Below the pieces are notes generated by a model, which had not been told where the DNA came from, made no database searches, and saw only the letters and a program-made list of their open reading frames with translations. This document shows, piece after piece, positions 1-11,299 of a DNA stretch of 64,000 nucleotides; position 1 is the stretch's first letter; each line of letters begins with the position of its first letter. A program made the translations under genes and the position numbers. This stretch comes from Diphasiastrum complanatum (taxonomy: Eukaryota; Streptophyta; Lycopodiopsida; Lycopodiales; Lycopodiaceae), in the NCBI GenBank assembly GCA_029204225.1, contig CM055108.1:15088722-15152721 (forward strand). The letters run 5' to 3'.

Positions 1-2
1 AG

Positions 3-122
3 ATTGAATATGATGGTAGCTCACATCATCAAAATTTACGATTATACCTAGACCTAGATTCAGATGAGTGTCAAGACTTGTGTGATGACGAAAATGATGT
101 TAATGATGAGAATGATCTATGA
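3..122 (+). CDS. C-terminal stub of an acidic protein (partial)
   Basis: An open frame enters from the left window edge and ends at a TGA at 120-122. The visible 39 residues are strongly acidic and end in a run of Asp, Glu and Asn (DDENDVNDENDL). Acidic tails of this kind occur at the ends of several transposase families and of many nuclear proteins, but there is no diagnostic motif. It may be the end of a gene lying outside the window or a chance frame. I do not recognise it. Confidence 0.25.
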   Translation: MEYDGSSHHQNLRLYLDLDSDECQDLCDDENDVNDENDL

Positions 123-736
123 TTATCTATCATTTTTTTTTATATTCATCGCAATACTTTTTATGTATACTTTTATAAATAGAGTTGAATGTGATAATTA
201 TAATACTCGAACCTTGCGGTTATGTCCTATTTCAGAATGTCACGACATATTCCCTCCCTACGGCGTGTAGGTTTTTTCATGCAAGTTGGAAAGATTAGAA
301 TCTCGCCTTCAACGAGAGAAAAGTAAGGGCTACACACTTTCCTAGGATTGAGGATTTTAATTATCTACATTTCACCTTTGCATATTAATTAATTGCTAGT
401 GTATGCGATAAAATATGATATTGCTTTGAACAAAATGAAAATTATGAATTACATTTAATTTCTTACTATGTTAGATAACGTATTCTAATAATAAAACAAA
501 TTGAAACAACACAAAATCACCGGTAAACTCACTCGAAGCTTAAGTGCAAATGTGCAATTGCTCGCTCTTTAAACGCTTGCTCTTTTTTTTTTGAATATTT
601 TTGTCACATGCACAAGCAATAAAATAACACTAAATTACACAATTGAACTATTATTATAAGCAAATTTAAACATACAATCACCATCAAACACTATCTAGTC
701 ATCTACTACTCTAAATCTTAATCAAAACACACTCAC

Positions 737-863
737 ACACATACTCTCTCTCTCTCTCTCTATCTAAAAATTTAATATAAATTTTTTATCAAACATTATT
801 TATTTATCTTTCATTCTTAAATACCCTAAACTAATGCATAATACAAAACACACACACACACAC

Positions 864-902
<39 letters not shown>

Positions 903-1050
903 TTAAATTCAAAATGCAAAACACAACACACACACTTCCCTCCCCCCCCCCCCTCTCTCTCTCTCTCTCTCAAATCTTAAATCTGAAATCAATGTAAACT
1001 GTTAAACATGTTCACAAACACTCTCTCTCAAACTCTCTCTCTCTCTCATC
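737..1050. repeat. Cluster of CT, CA and C microsatellite tracts
   Basis: Several short (CT)n tracts (about 743-760, 868-899, 950-970, 1021-1047), (CA)n tracts (849-862 and nearby) and a C homopolymer near 940-952 are interspersed with AT-rich sequence. The stretch 270-1330 contains no convincing gene; the rest is AT-rich non-coding sequence apart from a G/C-rich block at 1215-1330 next to the cupin stop codon. Confidence 0.8.
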
Positions 1051-1333
1051 TATCATTCTTAGTTCAAAATAAATATAAATCTAACAATCTATTACTACAT
1101 AGACTATGTATACATCTATAATTTTAAATTTTAAATTTTTACAAGCATAATCATTTGCTGTAAAAATTGACGGATAGGTCCATCATAAGTAGATAAGTTT
1201 GAGAAATATGACGAGCACTGCGCGGCTGACAGGGCCGCAGGAGGGCACCGGGGCCAAACCCCTCCTGCGCGTGCGCGGTGCTCCCCCCGTGGGAGAGATA
1301 GGGGGGGGGGGAGGAGGAGGAGAGGGGAGAGCT

Positions 1334-2008
1334 CTAGATGGTTGCACTGGATGATTGCTGCTTTTGTTCAGGGTTTCCAGCATAAATAACTCCATAATCT
1401 TTCATCAACTCCACTGCCTTCTTCCTCTTTTCATTGCTCACCTGAGGTGGGGCTTCTGCAGGATCCTGCACTCTCTTTCCCACCTGCAAGAACCAATTCT
1501 CAAGTCCTCCCGGAGCGTAGTTCAGTACCATTACTGCAGTCTTGTCGAACCTATTTTCGAAAGTGTGAGGAACAAAACGAGGCAGATGAATAAACGATCC
1601 GGCTTGGCGTGGAATTCATTGCCGCCCACAAGCCAGATAAGCTCTCCTTCAAGCATGTACCACGGCACATCCTCCAGTGTGTGAATATGAGGTGGAGGGC
1701 CAGATCCAGGAGGTACACGATCCTCAAATACGGCATATGATCCCCCCGTTTCATTGCCAAGTGCCTTCAGCGTCACTAGCACTCCCAGAACCCATAGATT
1801 TATCCCTCCACCTGTGAAAGTAGAACAAGGAGATTGCTGAATGTATTTGAAAGGAATGTCAGAATAAGCAAAACAAAGATCTATCATAGAAAGTCAGTGA
1901 CAAGCGGAATAAACGTCTACGCAGAGAGTAGAGACCCGCTTCAATCATGTTCACTTTTGGCGCAACAATGGCTTGGAATTGATCTGCGCTGAAAGATACT
2001 TGATCCAT
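1334..2008 (-). pseudogene. Single-domain cupin protein, copy 1 (frameshifted)
   Basis: Two exons can be read on the minus strand: exon 1 at 2008-1936 (starting MDQVSFSADQFQAIVAPK) and exon 2 at 1811-1334, with a GT donor at 1935-1934 and an AG acceptor at 1813-1812. Exon 2 carries cupin motif 1 (PPPHIHTLEDVPWYMLEG, metal-binding HxH and Glu) and the start of motif 2. A one-base deletion near 1603, between AKP and the Gly-Ser that should follow, shifts the frame before motif 2 is complete; reading on in the shifted frame recovers the rest of motif 2 (LPRFVPHTF) and a C-terminus to TAG at 1336-1334. It is a close paralogue of the gene at 12560-13238, with the same intron position. Small cupins of this type are mostly of unknown enzymatic role, so I give no substrate. 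Confidence 0.85.
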
Positions 2009-3050
2009 ACTATCCTACATGCACATTCAGTGACTGGTTACAGAGCGCCCTTCAGCAATCAAATTAATCTGTATGCTCTAAGTAGTGATCAACTTGTGCT
2101 TTCCAAGAGTGTTCATAGACGTCTACAAGCACACAAAAACCTCTAGTTCGTACAGTAATTGGATTACTTCAACGACTACATAAGCAAGCATTATGGAGAC
2201 AGTCTAAAGGAAAGGAGAAGCAGAAAAAAAATCTCTCATATGATGCAATAAAATGGAGCTGAAATCAACACAGCCGATGCATCACATCAATCTGCCAACA
2301 ACCCAAAATCAAAACCAATAACATACAAATTTGATTCAAAAAATTGTGATGGCAGCCAGCTTCCTCAAAACTTGCTGCTCTTATCTCTTAGTTTTGACTT
2401 AGTATACCTGGTTTAGACTTTTGCAACTGTTTATCTTTATCTTTTATTGATGTGCAATGGAAGAAACGTGTCATCGTATTAATCCACTGTTCTAGAAAGT
2501 ATTAGATGAGCGAATATCCATCTCGGTGAGATGCGAATATATCATCATCCCTTTAAAATGGACTGTTCAAGTGGTGCTGTTGAATATGCTCATCCAAAAA
2601 TATGGCTTTGTTTTTTAAATGTATTTTAATTTAGAGTGTTTAGAAAACCTTTGAGGTTTCCCTCTAATTTCTTGTTTTTTTTTGTGAGTCATTGGTCTTT
2701 TAAAACTTATGCATTCTAGATCTTGCATCTCAAATTGCTTGCAAGCAAAATACTAGAGATTTACATTGATGACTCAATAAACCTATGTAACCTAAGCATT
2801 ATATGGATCTACCTACTTTACTACACACGAGTTTCATGCATACGAAACTAACAAACAATAAACTTGCTGCATTCAAAACAAGTAATAGTTTTTCAAATTC
2901 TAAAACAAAACCCACATCAGCACTATATTCTGGCTAGCGGACAAACAATTCTGAATCCTCCAGTCAATGAGGTTATTTAGTTTGAAGAAAGAAGAGCAAG
3001 GCATTTCTTGAATTTTTAGAATGAGGACAATCCGACACTAAAATTCCATG
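2009..3050. other. No gene seen
   Basis: Upstream flank of cupin copy 1 followed by AT-rich sequence. The first 100 or so bases resemble the upstream flank of the second cupin gene (13239-13320), consistent with a segmental duplication. Nothing else is recognisable. Confidence 0.6.
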
Positions 3051-3052
3051 AT

Positions 3053-3747
3053 TTGAATCATCAAAAAGAGGAAGATCTCGAGAATCAGCCTCAAAGCATG
3101 AGAGTGCCAAGGAGGTCCTCAATGACAATGGCCGATTCATCAAATTGCATGCAAATTGTCCATTCAAGTGTGCTACAAATTGTCCATTCAAGTGTGCATC
3201 TTGCAAGGGTGGTGAGCGTTGGAGAGTCTACTATCTTTGAATACTTTTTGGAAAGTATTAGTAGAGATGAGGTGACTTATTTCTTATCTTTAAGATTCGT
3301 GGTGTTTATTACTTTGTATGACAAGACAATGAAATGGGATGCTTTGAAATCTACATTTGTTGTTGATAAAGCAATTTCATTGGATAGTTTGAATAGAGTC
3401 ATAAAATATGAAACATCATTTGTATTGGAAATCTTTGGGTCCACATGCTTTTGGAGCATGATCATTCCAATGTAAGGACCAAAGATTATCCTATTTCAAT
3501 GATAGGAAAAATGGTAGTGTTTTGCTCTTCAAGTAGAGATTGTAGAATCTACTTGTTTTCCACCAAAGAATTTGTCAATGGTGAAAATGTGATCTTTCAA
3601 GAGTGGAAGATTTGTAAACTTGAAGAAGCACCTTTGGATCAACACCATATTCAATTCATTGATGCTTTGGAGTCAAGTCAAGTGAAGGTGCAAGCTCAAG
3701 ACCTGAGGACTCCAAGAAGAACCTTGATTATCAAGATGGAGCCATGA
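3053..3747 (+). pseudogene. Unrecognised coding remnant upstream of an LTR
   Basis: Two overlapping open frames (3053-3475 and 3445-3747) look like one broken coding region read in different frames. Neither shows a reverse transcriptase, integrase, gag knuckle or other motif I know. A short duplication (the bases encoding QIVHSSV) sits at about 3157-3200. The region lies about 300 bases upstream of a polypurine tract and LTR start (4075-4090) on the same strand, so it is most easily read as the 3' internal part of a retroelement, but that is inference from position only. Confidence 0.3.
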
Positions 3748-4074
3748 AGGCTCAATCATATGGATCAAGCAAGGCAAATTGTCTTTGGCAACATTATGTA
3801 TGCACTTAATAGTTTAATTGATGTATCTTCAAGTGCGCAAAATGCCTTGGAATCCATGGCTTGGAATGATGTATAGTTATTGAAGTGTGCTACATGTAAA
3901 TAGACACATTTGTGGAACATCTTGTAAGGAATCCTTTAAGAGGTGGTGAAAGATCCTTCATGGACATCATTCTCTAATGGAGTCTCAAAGTTCCTTGTTT
4001 GTAGCTAGATTTTTTAGACACTTCTAAAAGCATTCATTCATCTAGCAAGAGAGTTGTAAATAGATCAAGCTAAA

Positions 4075-4970
4075 TTTGAGGAGGAGTGTGAAGAATTGCC
4101 AAAAAAATGACAAATCTAGCTTGATTAAAAACCATGTAGTATAATGTAAATTGTAAATAAGTGGATTCCACACATGTGAGGTCAAGATGCCACGTGGAAA
4201 TCCACTCCTAATGTAGACTAGGTCGAGTCAAGAGAGTTGGCCATGTCTATTTGGTGGTCATCCCTACATTATAGGACCCACACCTTGATTTGTGATGAGA
4301 TTTTGACCAACTAGTCTCTAGGAAATAGATTGGGGTTTCTTTTTGGGCAAAAAGGGTGAGTTAACTTCCTTATCACATGTTGGAAATTCATCTAACTTTA
4401 CAAAAGAAATGAGTTTTGCTATGTATTCCAAGCTCCCATAGTGATAAGATAGATTATTTTTGGAGCTCATTGGCAGTCTCAAGTTTGCTCCCCATGTACA
4501 TTGATTTTCTTTTATCCAAATGAAACCAAGACTTCAAGTACTTCAAACACTATTCTAAATCCATACATTAGGATGATCTTCGCACATGGTCTTGGATTTG
4601 TGTCTATGATCTTTGTTTATGATTATCAATGCTTGTTGTGTGTCAAATTGCCAATCTAGATCAAGATTTGTTGACTAGTTTTTTTATTTACTTAACATGT
4701 GTGGAATCTGTTAGAAAGTGTCAAAGCTATAGCCCTTGCAAAACACTCTAGGAACACAAATGGACGTGTAGCTCAGTGGTAGAGCACCCCACCGGAATGG
4801 GAGAGGTCCTAGGTTCGACCACACACACCAAGTGTAAAAACTTCTCATGTACTTATAAAAGTAGTAAAGACACTATTTTTAGGTCGTATTGACATTAAGA
4901 AATGTATCTCTAAGTTTATATCTAACTTTGGCCTCCAAATTGACCACTAAACTAGTTGACAATTTTCACA
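4075..4970 (+). mobile_element. Copia-like LTR with polypurine tract, SINE inserted
   Basis: A purine-rich tract (TTTGAGGAGGAG, 4075-4086) is followed at 4087 by TGTGAAGAATTGCC, a typical polypurine tract plus LTR start. The segment ends at 4970 with the inverted form (CAATTTTCACA), which could be the matching LTR terminus. However, the bases after 4970, read on the minus strand, also form a purine tract plus TGTGAAAATTG, so a second element in the opposite orientation is an alternative. Similar LTR-start sequence recurs on the minus strand at about 51570-51605. The tRNA-like unit at 4762-4820 lies inside this segment. Confidence 0.55.
4762..4835 (+). mobile_element. tRNA-derived SINE head (pol III A and B boxes)
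   Basis: The sequence contains an A box (TAGCTCAGTGGT, from 4769) and a B box (GGTTCGACC, 4812-4820) with tRNA-like spacing. The anticodon stem and acceptor stem do not pair properly and the T-stem is imperfect, so this is not a functional tRNA gene. The tRNA-unrelated body probably continues to about 4935. Best reading: the head of a plant SINE, or a tRNA pseudogene, inserted in the surrounding LTR-like segment. Confidence 0.6.
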
Positions 4971-5792
4971 CTCCCTCTTCAACTAGTTTTACCACACAAC
5001 TTTGATCCATCTTAAAAATAATCTCCATACTAAGAATAGACCTTCTCTATGCGGTCTTGTAATGCTCAAAATAGGAACATTCATTATTGATATAGATAAT
5101 AGTGTCCATGTTAAATGCCTCACTATTTCTTACATCAAATTTACATATCAAGATGAAACTAGTACGTGAACAAAATAGAATGTAAAGATTGTGATCCCTC
5201 CATGCTTCCACCTTTGATATCTCTAGAAAACAACAACAATCAAGCAATTTATGTGAGTGAATAACAAATGCTTGCATGCCTCCTCCATATTTCACTTCAT
5301 GTGAAGTGTATGTGTCCAAAACTTCCAAATACATTAGAGAAACTTAGAGCCCAACAAAAAAGATGTTTATTTATTTTTTCTTATTTTCGTTGCCATGTGG
5401 ACCAATTGAAACCTTGAAATCAGAGTTCTACGTAACGTAGAATTTCCCATATATAAATATAATTTTTTTAAAAATATATTACTGTTTCGTCGGACAGCAT
5501 GTGAAAATTGCTATTGGTTATTGAGGCCTGCCCTTCCAGCTCATCACAATCCGAAGAAACCCAAAAATATTGAAAATGAATATGACAAATGGTTGAAATG
5601 AGAAAATCGATGTACCATTAATGTATATGCATTGTCAAATCATGGTTAACAAGGTTAACTAGAGTTAATTCATAGCGCCAAATAGTTCAGTGTTTCAAAT
5701 TTTTGCCAACACATATTTTTAGATTCATGGCTTTTTGCCTACACATATTTTCAGATTCATAGTTCAGTGTTTTAGATTTTTGCCTGCGCATA

Positions 5793-6475
5793 ATGAATGG
5801 TGCCATCAAGGAAGTCGTACTCTTCAATCAATTATGTGCTTCTCTTCAACAAGAAAGGTGATAATGGATTATGGGTGCCAAGAAAATATTCAAAAACTCT
5901 TGGGTTTTGATGCATCCATCATCAAGAGGAATATTTCAAAAAACCAAAAGGTCAAAACTATCATTTCGATCTTATTGGAAGGCCAAAATTTTGGATTTCA
6001 GAACATCATTAGGAGGAAAATCTATTTTTGAAATTCTAGTCCAACATGTATATATGCATTCAGAGATAAATGTGCAAGGATTCAATCGTCAGGATCACAA
6101 AAAAAACAACTACGAGTATTGATATTTTCGATACTTTGATTTTTGTCATTTATTAATATATATTAGTAGATTTGCCAATCTGATCATTTTTCTCTTGCAG
6201 ATTTATATCCATCCAACATAAATGAATGGGAGCTCAGTGGATCTCTAGCAGGTGTGTTAGATGCTATTCACACTAATATTGGACAGCTACAATATCAAGG
6301 TAGAACTGCAAAAGATCTAGCTGATAGTGGGATCTTTTTTTATGAATCAATGTACATTCCTGATACAAAAGGAGATTTTGGACAAATAGTCCCAATTCCA
6401 TTACCTAGTTTTGAAAGTGATGAATGGGTTGCTCTAGATGCTGCAGTTTCAGAATCATTTCGTTGCAAGCTTTAA
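5793..6475 (+). pseudogene. P4 of copy A, unknown element protein
   Basis: Two exons align with P4 of copy B. Exon 1 (to about 6120) has two stops near its start, then shares NSWVLMHPSS, WKAKILDF and LVQHVYMHSEI with copy B. Exon 2 (about 6200-6475) shares the block with GVLDAIHTNIGQLQYQG, IPLPSFESDEW and SESFRCKL, then ends early at a TAA; the C-terminal part present in copy B is missing. It is convergent with P3, whose last exons end around 6500-6650. I do not recognise the family. The repeated finding of this gene next to P3 in all three copies argues that it belongs to the element. Confidence 0.7.
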
Positions 6476-6499
6476 TGATGTAAAAAATTCATTAAAGAT

Positions 6500-8244
6500 A
6501 AGCATGGGATTAAAAACAATCAGATTGACAGCAGAGTGTATGGCTCAAGAGTGAATTGTCATCACAAAACATGTGAATGAGCAAATCGCTAACAATGATA
6601 GTAAAGAAATAAGAATCAGAATGAAAGAAACTACAAATGAACAAAATATTACCTTTTCAATATCTACATCGACTTGTAGATTATACCACTCAAAAAAGAG
6701 CTTTGTATTGTACAACACGAACCATGCACAACTAAAAGCGTCCCTTTGCTATACACATTGCATATATTGAACGAAAATTAGTAATATTATGACATAAAAT
6801 TTATTCATGCTATGATGATAGATTTAAACTTTAAAAAATACATGTATATCAGAGATAAATTATATATATCTTGAGAGATTTAATGGTTATCTCTCCAAAT
6901 GAGGTCGTCGTTGTCGGTATTTTTCAAACGACATCATGAAGTAGAGAATCAAATTCTCTCTGTGTATTATCAGTTGAGTTTACTTTTACACATAGAAAAT
7001 TTGGTACTCTCTCCTTATTTATTTTTACCTAAAGAATGTTCAAGCTCCAATGCCGACTGTAATAATCAAAATAAAAATTGAAATTCAATCGAACAAGAGT
7101 AATCATCCAAATTAAAGCAACCAAAGCAAACTAGCAATCCTTACTTATTCTCATATGGAATCAAATAAAATTTCGCCATTGGACTGCAGTCGATGAAATA
7201 TACAGCCCTTTTAAATGTGGCATCTTTTCTCTTCACTGCTCCCTTAAAAAATGGACTGACAACAAAAGCTACTCCCTGAGAATCAGAACTAATACTATGC
7301 TGCAAAAAAAATTTGTCAGGTTCTACAATAACATCTGTAGTCTCTGATGTTTTCTCTTTTAACTTTGCACAATATTTGTGACCTGATCTATAGCTTCTAT
7401 TAGTATCTAGAAGAAAGAAATCAAAATAATTGTCGAGCAGATCAATTTTATTAACTAAGTAAGCCTCGTATTGGTTACAATGGTCAGAATCAAAATAAAC
7501 CTAATTAGGATCATATGGAATTTTGACAAAAAGATTATGTACACGGAAAGAAAGAGATGTAGACACAATATTTATAAATTTTTTGTTATTCCGTCAAGTT
7601 CCTCTTGGGTTATCATCACTTTTGGTGAAGAGATCTTCTAAGGAGCTAGACGAATAACAGGAGGAGGAGAGGATGATTTTGGGTCTGAATCAGATTCTCC
7701 AGCATCTGATTCAGAGCTTAGGAAGATGTGGGGTCTCTTGCTAGGGATAACTCTAGGAGGAAGGGAAGCAACTGGCCTTCAAGATCCAGCTTTCTTAGAG
7801 ACAACTTGCTTCCTTTTCTTCCTTGAGGTAGTTGGCAAGTTTGATCTCTATCTAGAGGCAGGTCTCTGGAGGTGCTGGCGTTATCCACATGCAGACCTGA
7901 AATAACGAAATCCTTAGGCATGATGGTAACACGCTTACCATGCATGGCCAAAGACAAGAATCCTCAAAAAACTAGGACAGAAAGTCTTCTGCAGCACCTT
8001 GTAAGACCTACATGGCTGTCATGGCAAAACGAACATCAAGCCCAAGTGATAGGGTGACATTCCTAACAGATCAACCGAAAGGAGCTCTAGGGATCAAAAA
8101 TTCAGTTGATCTCTGGAGTTCTTTTATCTCCCTCAACCAGACCTGCATTCAGCCACGTCTACGGCCAGTACCAGGGGGGACACAGGCATAAGAGGGCTGT
8201 ACAGAGGTAATGGCACGGGCAGTGGATCTCATCCTAGCCATCAT
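6500..8244 (-). pseudogene. P3 of copy A: histone H3-fold plus Ulp1/C48-type protease
   Basis: Start chosen at ATG 8244 or 8241; the second gives a tail MARMRSTARA, close to the canonical H3 tail start. The H3 core follows (LREIKELQRSTEFLI, PRAPF, VRF, GAAEDF, FFEDS, KRVTIMPKDF) with three in-frame stops and a one-base deletion just before the last block. A basic Lys/Arg linker, an acidic Ser/Asp/Glu stretch and PPP follow, then a long open stretch ending MAKFYLIPYENK (to about 7112). Exon 2 starts at 7056 after CAG and encodes RHWSLNI (catalytic His codon 7052-7050); exon 3, ending at a GT donor at 6652, encodes QRDAFSCAWFVLYN (Cys codon 6730-6728). His and Cys spacing and the Gln before Cys fit Ulp1-like C48 peptidases. 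The start of a fourth exon may lie near 6580. Confidence 0.75.
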
Positions 8245-9140
8245 TCTCAGAATCAAAAGAAGTAAATTTGAAAAAAAAGTTTGTGGTTTGAATATCGAAA
8301 CCAAGCGCAGAGAATGAAAACAAAAAAATTTGCGAAACAAAGAACTGAATATCGGTTTCGAGCGCGAGATTACAAGAGAAACAAAGAAACAAGAAGATCA
8401 GCGCTCGAAAGCGATATCGGCAGTATAGCAGTATCGGTCTCGAGCGCAGGGAGTGATGGCGGACACAGAACATACAAAGAGTACGCTTGAGAGCGATATT
8501 GGGAGTGAAATACAAAAAGTTTGCGAGAAAAAATGAAAATTCCGAGGGGATATATATATAGATTTTGCACGTGTGAAGAAAAACGGTTGTGAACACATGG
8601 CGGCATCTAAGTGGTCCACATGTATAGTTCGTACATGTCATTATGACTCAATAATGAGGCCACGTGGGTGTAGGACATGTGTACCAATCAGAATATGACA
8701 CATGGCATTCTGCACATGACAAATGTCAGATCAATCATTTTCTGTACGACAGAATATTCCTGACAAATCACACAACGACACATGTTCTATTGGACCTCAT
8801 TCACACGTGAGAAATTTTTTTATAAATTGGTCATTTTTGACGCGGATTTTCACGTAAATTTTTTTATTTCTGCGCCGAATATTGATTTTAAGCTCACACT
8901 TGCCTCTGTTTTTAGCATATGTTTACCTACTTGCGCCTGGAACCGATTCTGCCTACTCCGATACCGTTCTCAAGCGTGCCTTACTTTTCCATTCTTGTCT
9001 CTTTGTACTCGCGTTCGGATCCGATACTCGGTTTTCTGATATCTCTTTCGAGTGCATAGGGCATTGAGGTTTTGTTCTAACTTGCATTTTGCGCCTGAAA
9101 GCGATATTCAAAATCTTTCTTCTGTATTTTTTTTGTTGAA
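8245..9140. promoter_or_regulatory. Divergent P2/P3 promoter region of copy A, with decayed G-boxes and palindromic UTR repeats
   Basis: This spacer separates the P3 start (minus) from the P2 start (plus). Its centre (about 8560-8815) holds ACGTG and CACATG-type hexamers (GCACGTGTG, CCACGTGG, ACACGTGAG and several ACACATGG, ACATGTG forms). Both flanks hold a repeated motif near GCGCTCGAAAGCGATATC in alternating orientation (about 8290-8495 and 8930-9110). The equivalent spacer of copy B is much richer in intact ACGTG. Confidence 0.6.
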
Positions 9141-9842
9141 ATGTCTAATTTTGATTCTAGTTTGCTATCCTTTTTTCATGAATTTGGTATTAGTGATAAT
9201 ATAGAGTATTTCAAATCCTTTTTTTTTCTTTTTCTTTGTATTGTTCCTTCAATTACTGAGGGTCCTAGTGTGGAAGCATTTTCTGAGATTTATCTCAGAT
9301 TTAAGTCTCTGCTCAGTCCTCTCTTGTTCAGACTCAGAATAAGGACATGATTCATTATCAGGACCTGGTGGCACTCGACAAGCATAGCTATAAATCTAAG
9401 CTTGATAGAATGTTCACTAAGTTACATAATGATTTCAAGTCTGTAGATGATTGTCCAATTCACAATAAAAAATGTAGATTTGTTGAGTTTCAGTCTGCAT
9501 TTGTTTTTCAAAAAATAATGAGATAAGTGTTACCCATTCAAAGTTTCATCAACATGGTGAGACAATGATTATGGCAATCAAGGCACTTTCTCATTTTCTT
9601 AGAGGACATAATTTTAATAAGGTGCATAAAATAGGTTTTGTAAAGAAAACTATTGCACTTAAAATTTCAGGATATGGACCAGTGAACTCCACGCTCAAAT
9701 CCTCTCATTTTTTCATTATATGATGCCTACGTTGATCTGAGTAAGCATGAAAACTATGAGCTCTTGGATCCGTACGAAAGAAGGAAATTGTTGCATGATT
9801 CTAAGTTGCAAATTTCATTAGAGAAAGTGTCGGAAGCAGAGT
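9141..9842 (+). pseudogene. P2 of copy A, unknown element protein
   Basis: The frame starts MSNFDSSLLSFFHEFGISDN, matching the start of P2 in copy B (SGLSSFLSEFGITENLDYF). After a frameshift near 9340 the shared block continues (DLVALDKHSYKSKLDRMFTK, then NKKCRFVEFQSAF). Further stops follow; the last open piece ends SLEKVSEAE before a TAG near 9842. The Cys pair and Lys/Arg-rich segment around NKKCRxVE is the most conserved part. P2 is divergent from P3 and convergent with P1. I do not recognise the family. Confidence 0.65.
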
Positions 9843-9879
9843 AGATATTGATAAATTGTACTTTGTAAAAAAATTTATT

Positions 9880-11290
9880 TAATATACAAAATCTCTTTTT
9901 GTGTCTATTGCCTATTGGCTTGTATAAATTTGCATGCTTTTTGAAATTTTTTATAATCCGTCGATTTTGTATTATGACGAATTTGAATTCTCCTGTAAAA
10001 CCATTAGAAAAGTTGCAGTATATAGTTGTTCTTTGTGCTAGTTCCACCATGTTGCTTTTATGAAATGTCGCTCTTGCTTGCCAGTGAGATTTTTCCATTC
10101 CTTGCGATGACCATATGCTAAGACTTCCACTATTTCTTGCAAAGAATGTCGAATGATGCCGTAATATGTGCTGCATATCATAAGAACATAATTTAAATCA
10201 GTACCAAAAGTATCTAAATTAATTGCACATATTTGTCTATAGTAGTGTAAAATCGAAATCTTACCATATAATGTGTTATATGATGAACTCTCCATGCACT
10301 TCAAACTGCATCCACAAATTTACTGGTTGTTTTCAGTATCATTTGTACATCAGTATTTGATAACTTATCTTTTCTCAAGTATTTCACCATGTTGTCTAAT
10401 TTTTTTTAAACTTCTTTTTTGTGTATACGAGTAGAACCTTCTTCTTCAAAATCTTGAGTTGCAGCAATAATCTCTTTCCAAACCGAATATTGAATTTTGG
10501 ATTGTTTGCCTGAATAATTTGATAAAAATCTTCGAGCTTTGGATCCTCCAATGCTCGGCTTGCATGGAATATTTCTTGTTTTACCTGATAGCTTGTCTCT
10601 CTTTTTATTTTAACGTGGCCTTTATGTAAGCCTACTTTAGACAACATATTCTCTAATCTGAAAATAGCTTCCTTTGCAGATGCCTTTGGTTCAGAATTCC
10701 ATGCAAACAAGATGTGAAGATATATTATTTTTTCTATTATACGCACCTCTGCATGCAATGTACAGATATGAACAATCTAAAGAGGAATCGGTAATACGAG
10801 TTTCCAATTAGGATCTTCTCGATCTCTTGATATTCATGTACTCCTTGTCATGTCTTTTGTTGTCTTCATGCAGTACAAACAAGGGTGTTTAGAGTTAGCG
10901 CCATGGGATACATTGAATATACATATTAATGTCTTCAGATCTCCTACTAAATGCCATTCTATGTTGAAAGTGCCAATTCCAAAAATATTGAGTGGAATTT
11001 CCTCTATGTTATTTTTTATGGTGGTAGGATATGACGTTCTATTAAATATCCATGAGAGAATGTCATGGTCGTCTTTCATCACCTATAAGAGAAAACAAAA
11101 ACGTGATTTAGCCTCAATATATTAACACAGAGAAGATTTCTCAAATGAAATCCATATTAAAATGATTATGCCTATTGATAATGCGAAGGAACTGCTATAC
11201 CTAAAATGTTGCCAACCACCAGATATCATTTTCTGATTGAACATTGAAGTTGAGGCCTTATGACTCTCATAAAATGATGGAAGGATGTTT
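9880..11290 (-). pseudogene. P1 of copy A: DDE-type transposase-like protein (N-terminus missing)
   Basis: Exons in order on the minus strand: about 11280-11215 (VQSENDIWWLATF), 11082-10836 (DHDILSWIF, EWHLVGDLKTL, SKHPCLYCMK), 10758-10396 (HAEVRIIEKIIYLH, KVGLHKGHVKI), and 10176-9890 (HILRHHSTFF, SIWSSQGMEKSHWQARA). These match copy B block by block, including the putative catalytic Asp (GDLK), the CxxC and the Glu in QGMEKSH. The region holding the first Asp in copy B (LKLDESEI) is not present here, so the copy is 5' truncated. Superfamily not identified. Confidence 0.7.
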
Positions 11291-11299
11291 TAAGCTTTG

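Noticed and set aside
4762-4835. Functional tRNA gene.
   Set aside because: Pol III boxes are present but the acceptor and anticodon stems do not pair, so only a tRNA-like SINE head or pseudogene is supported.
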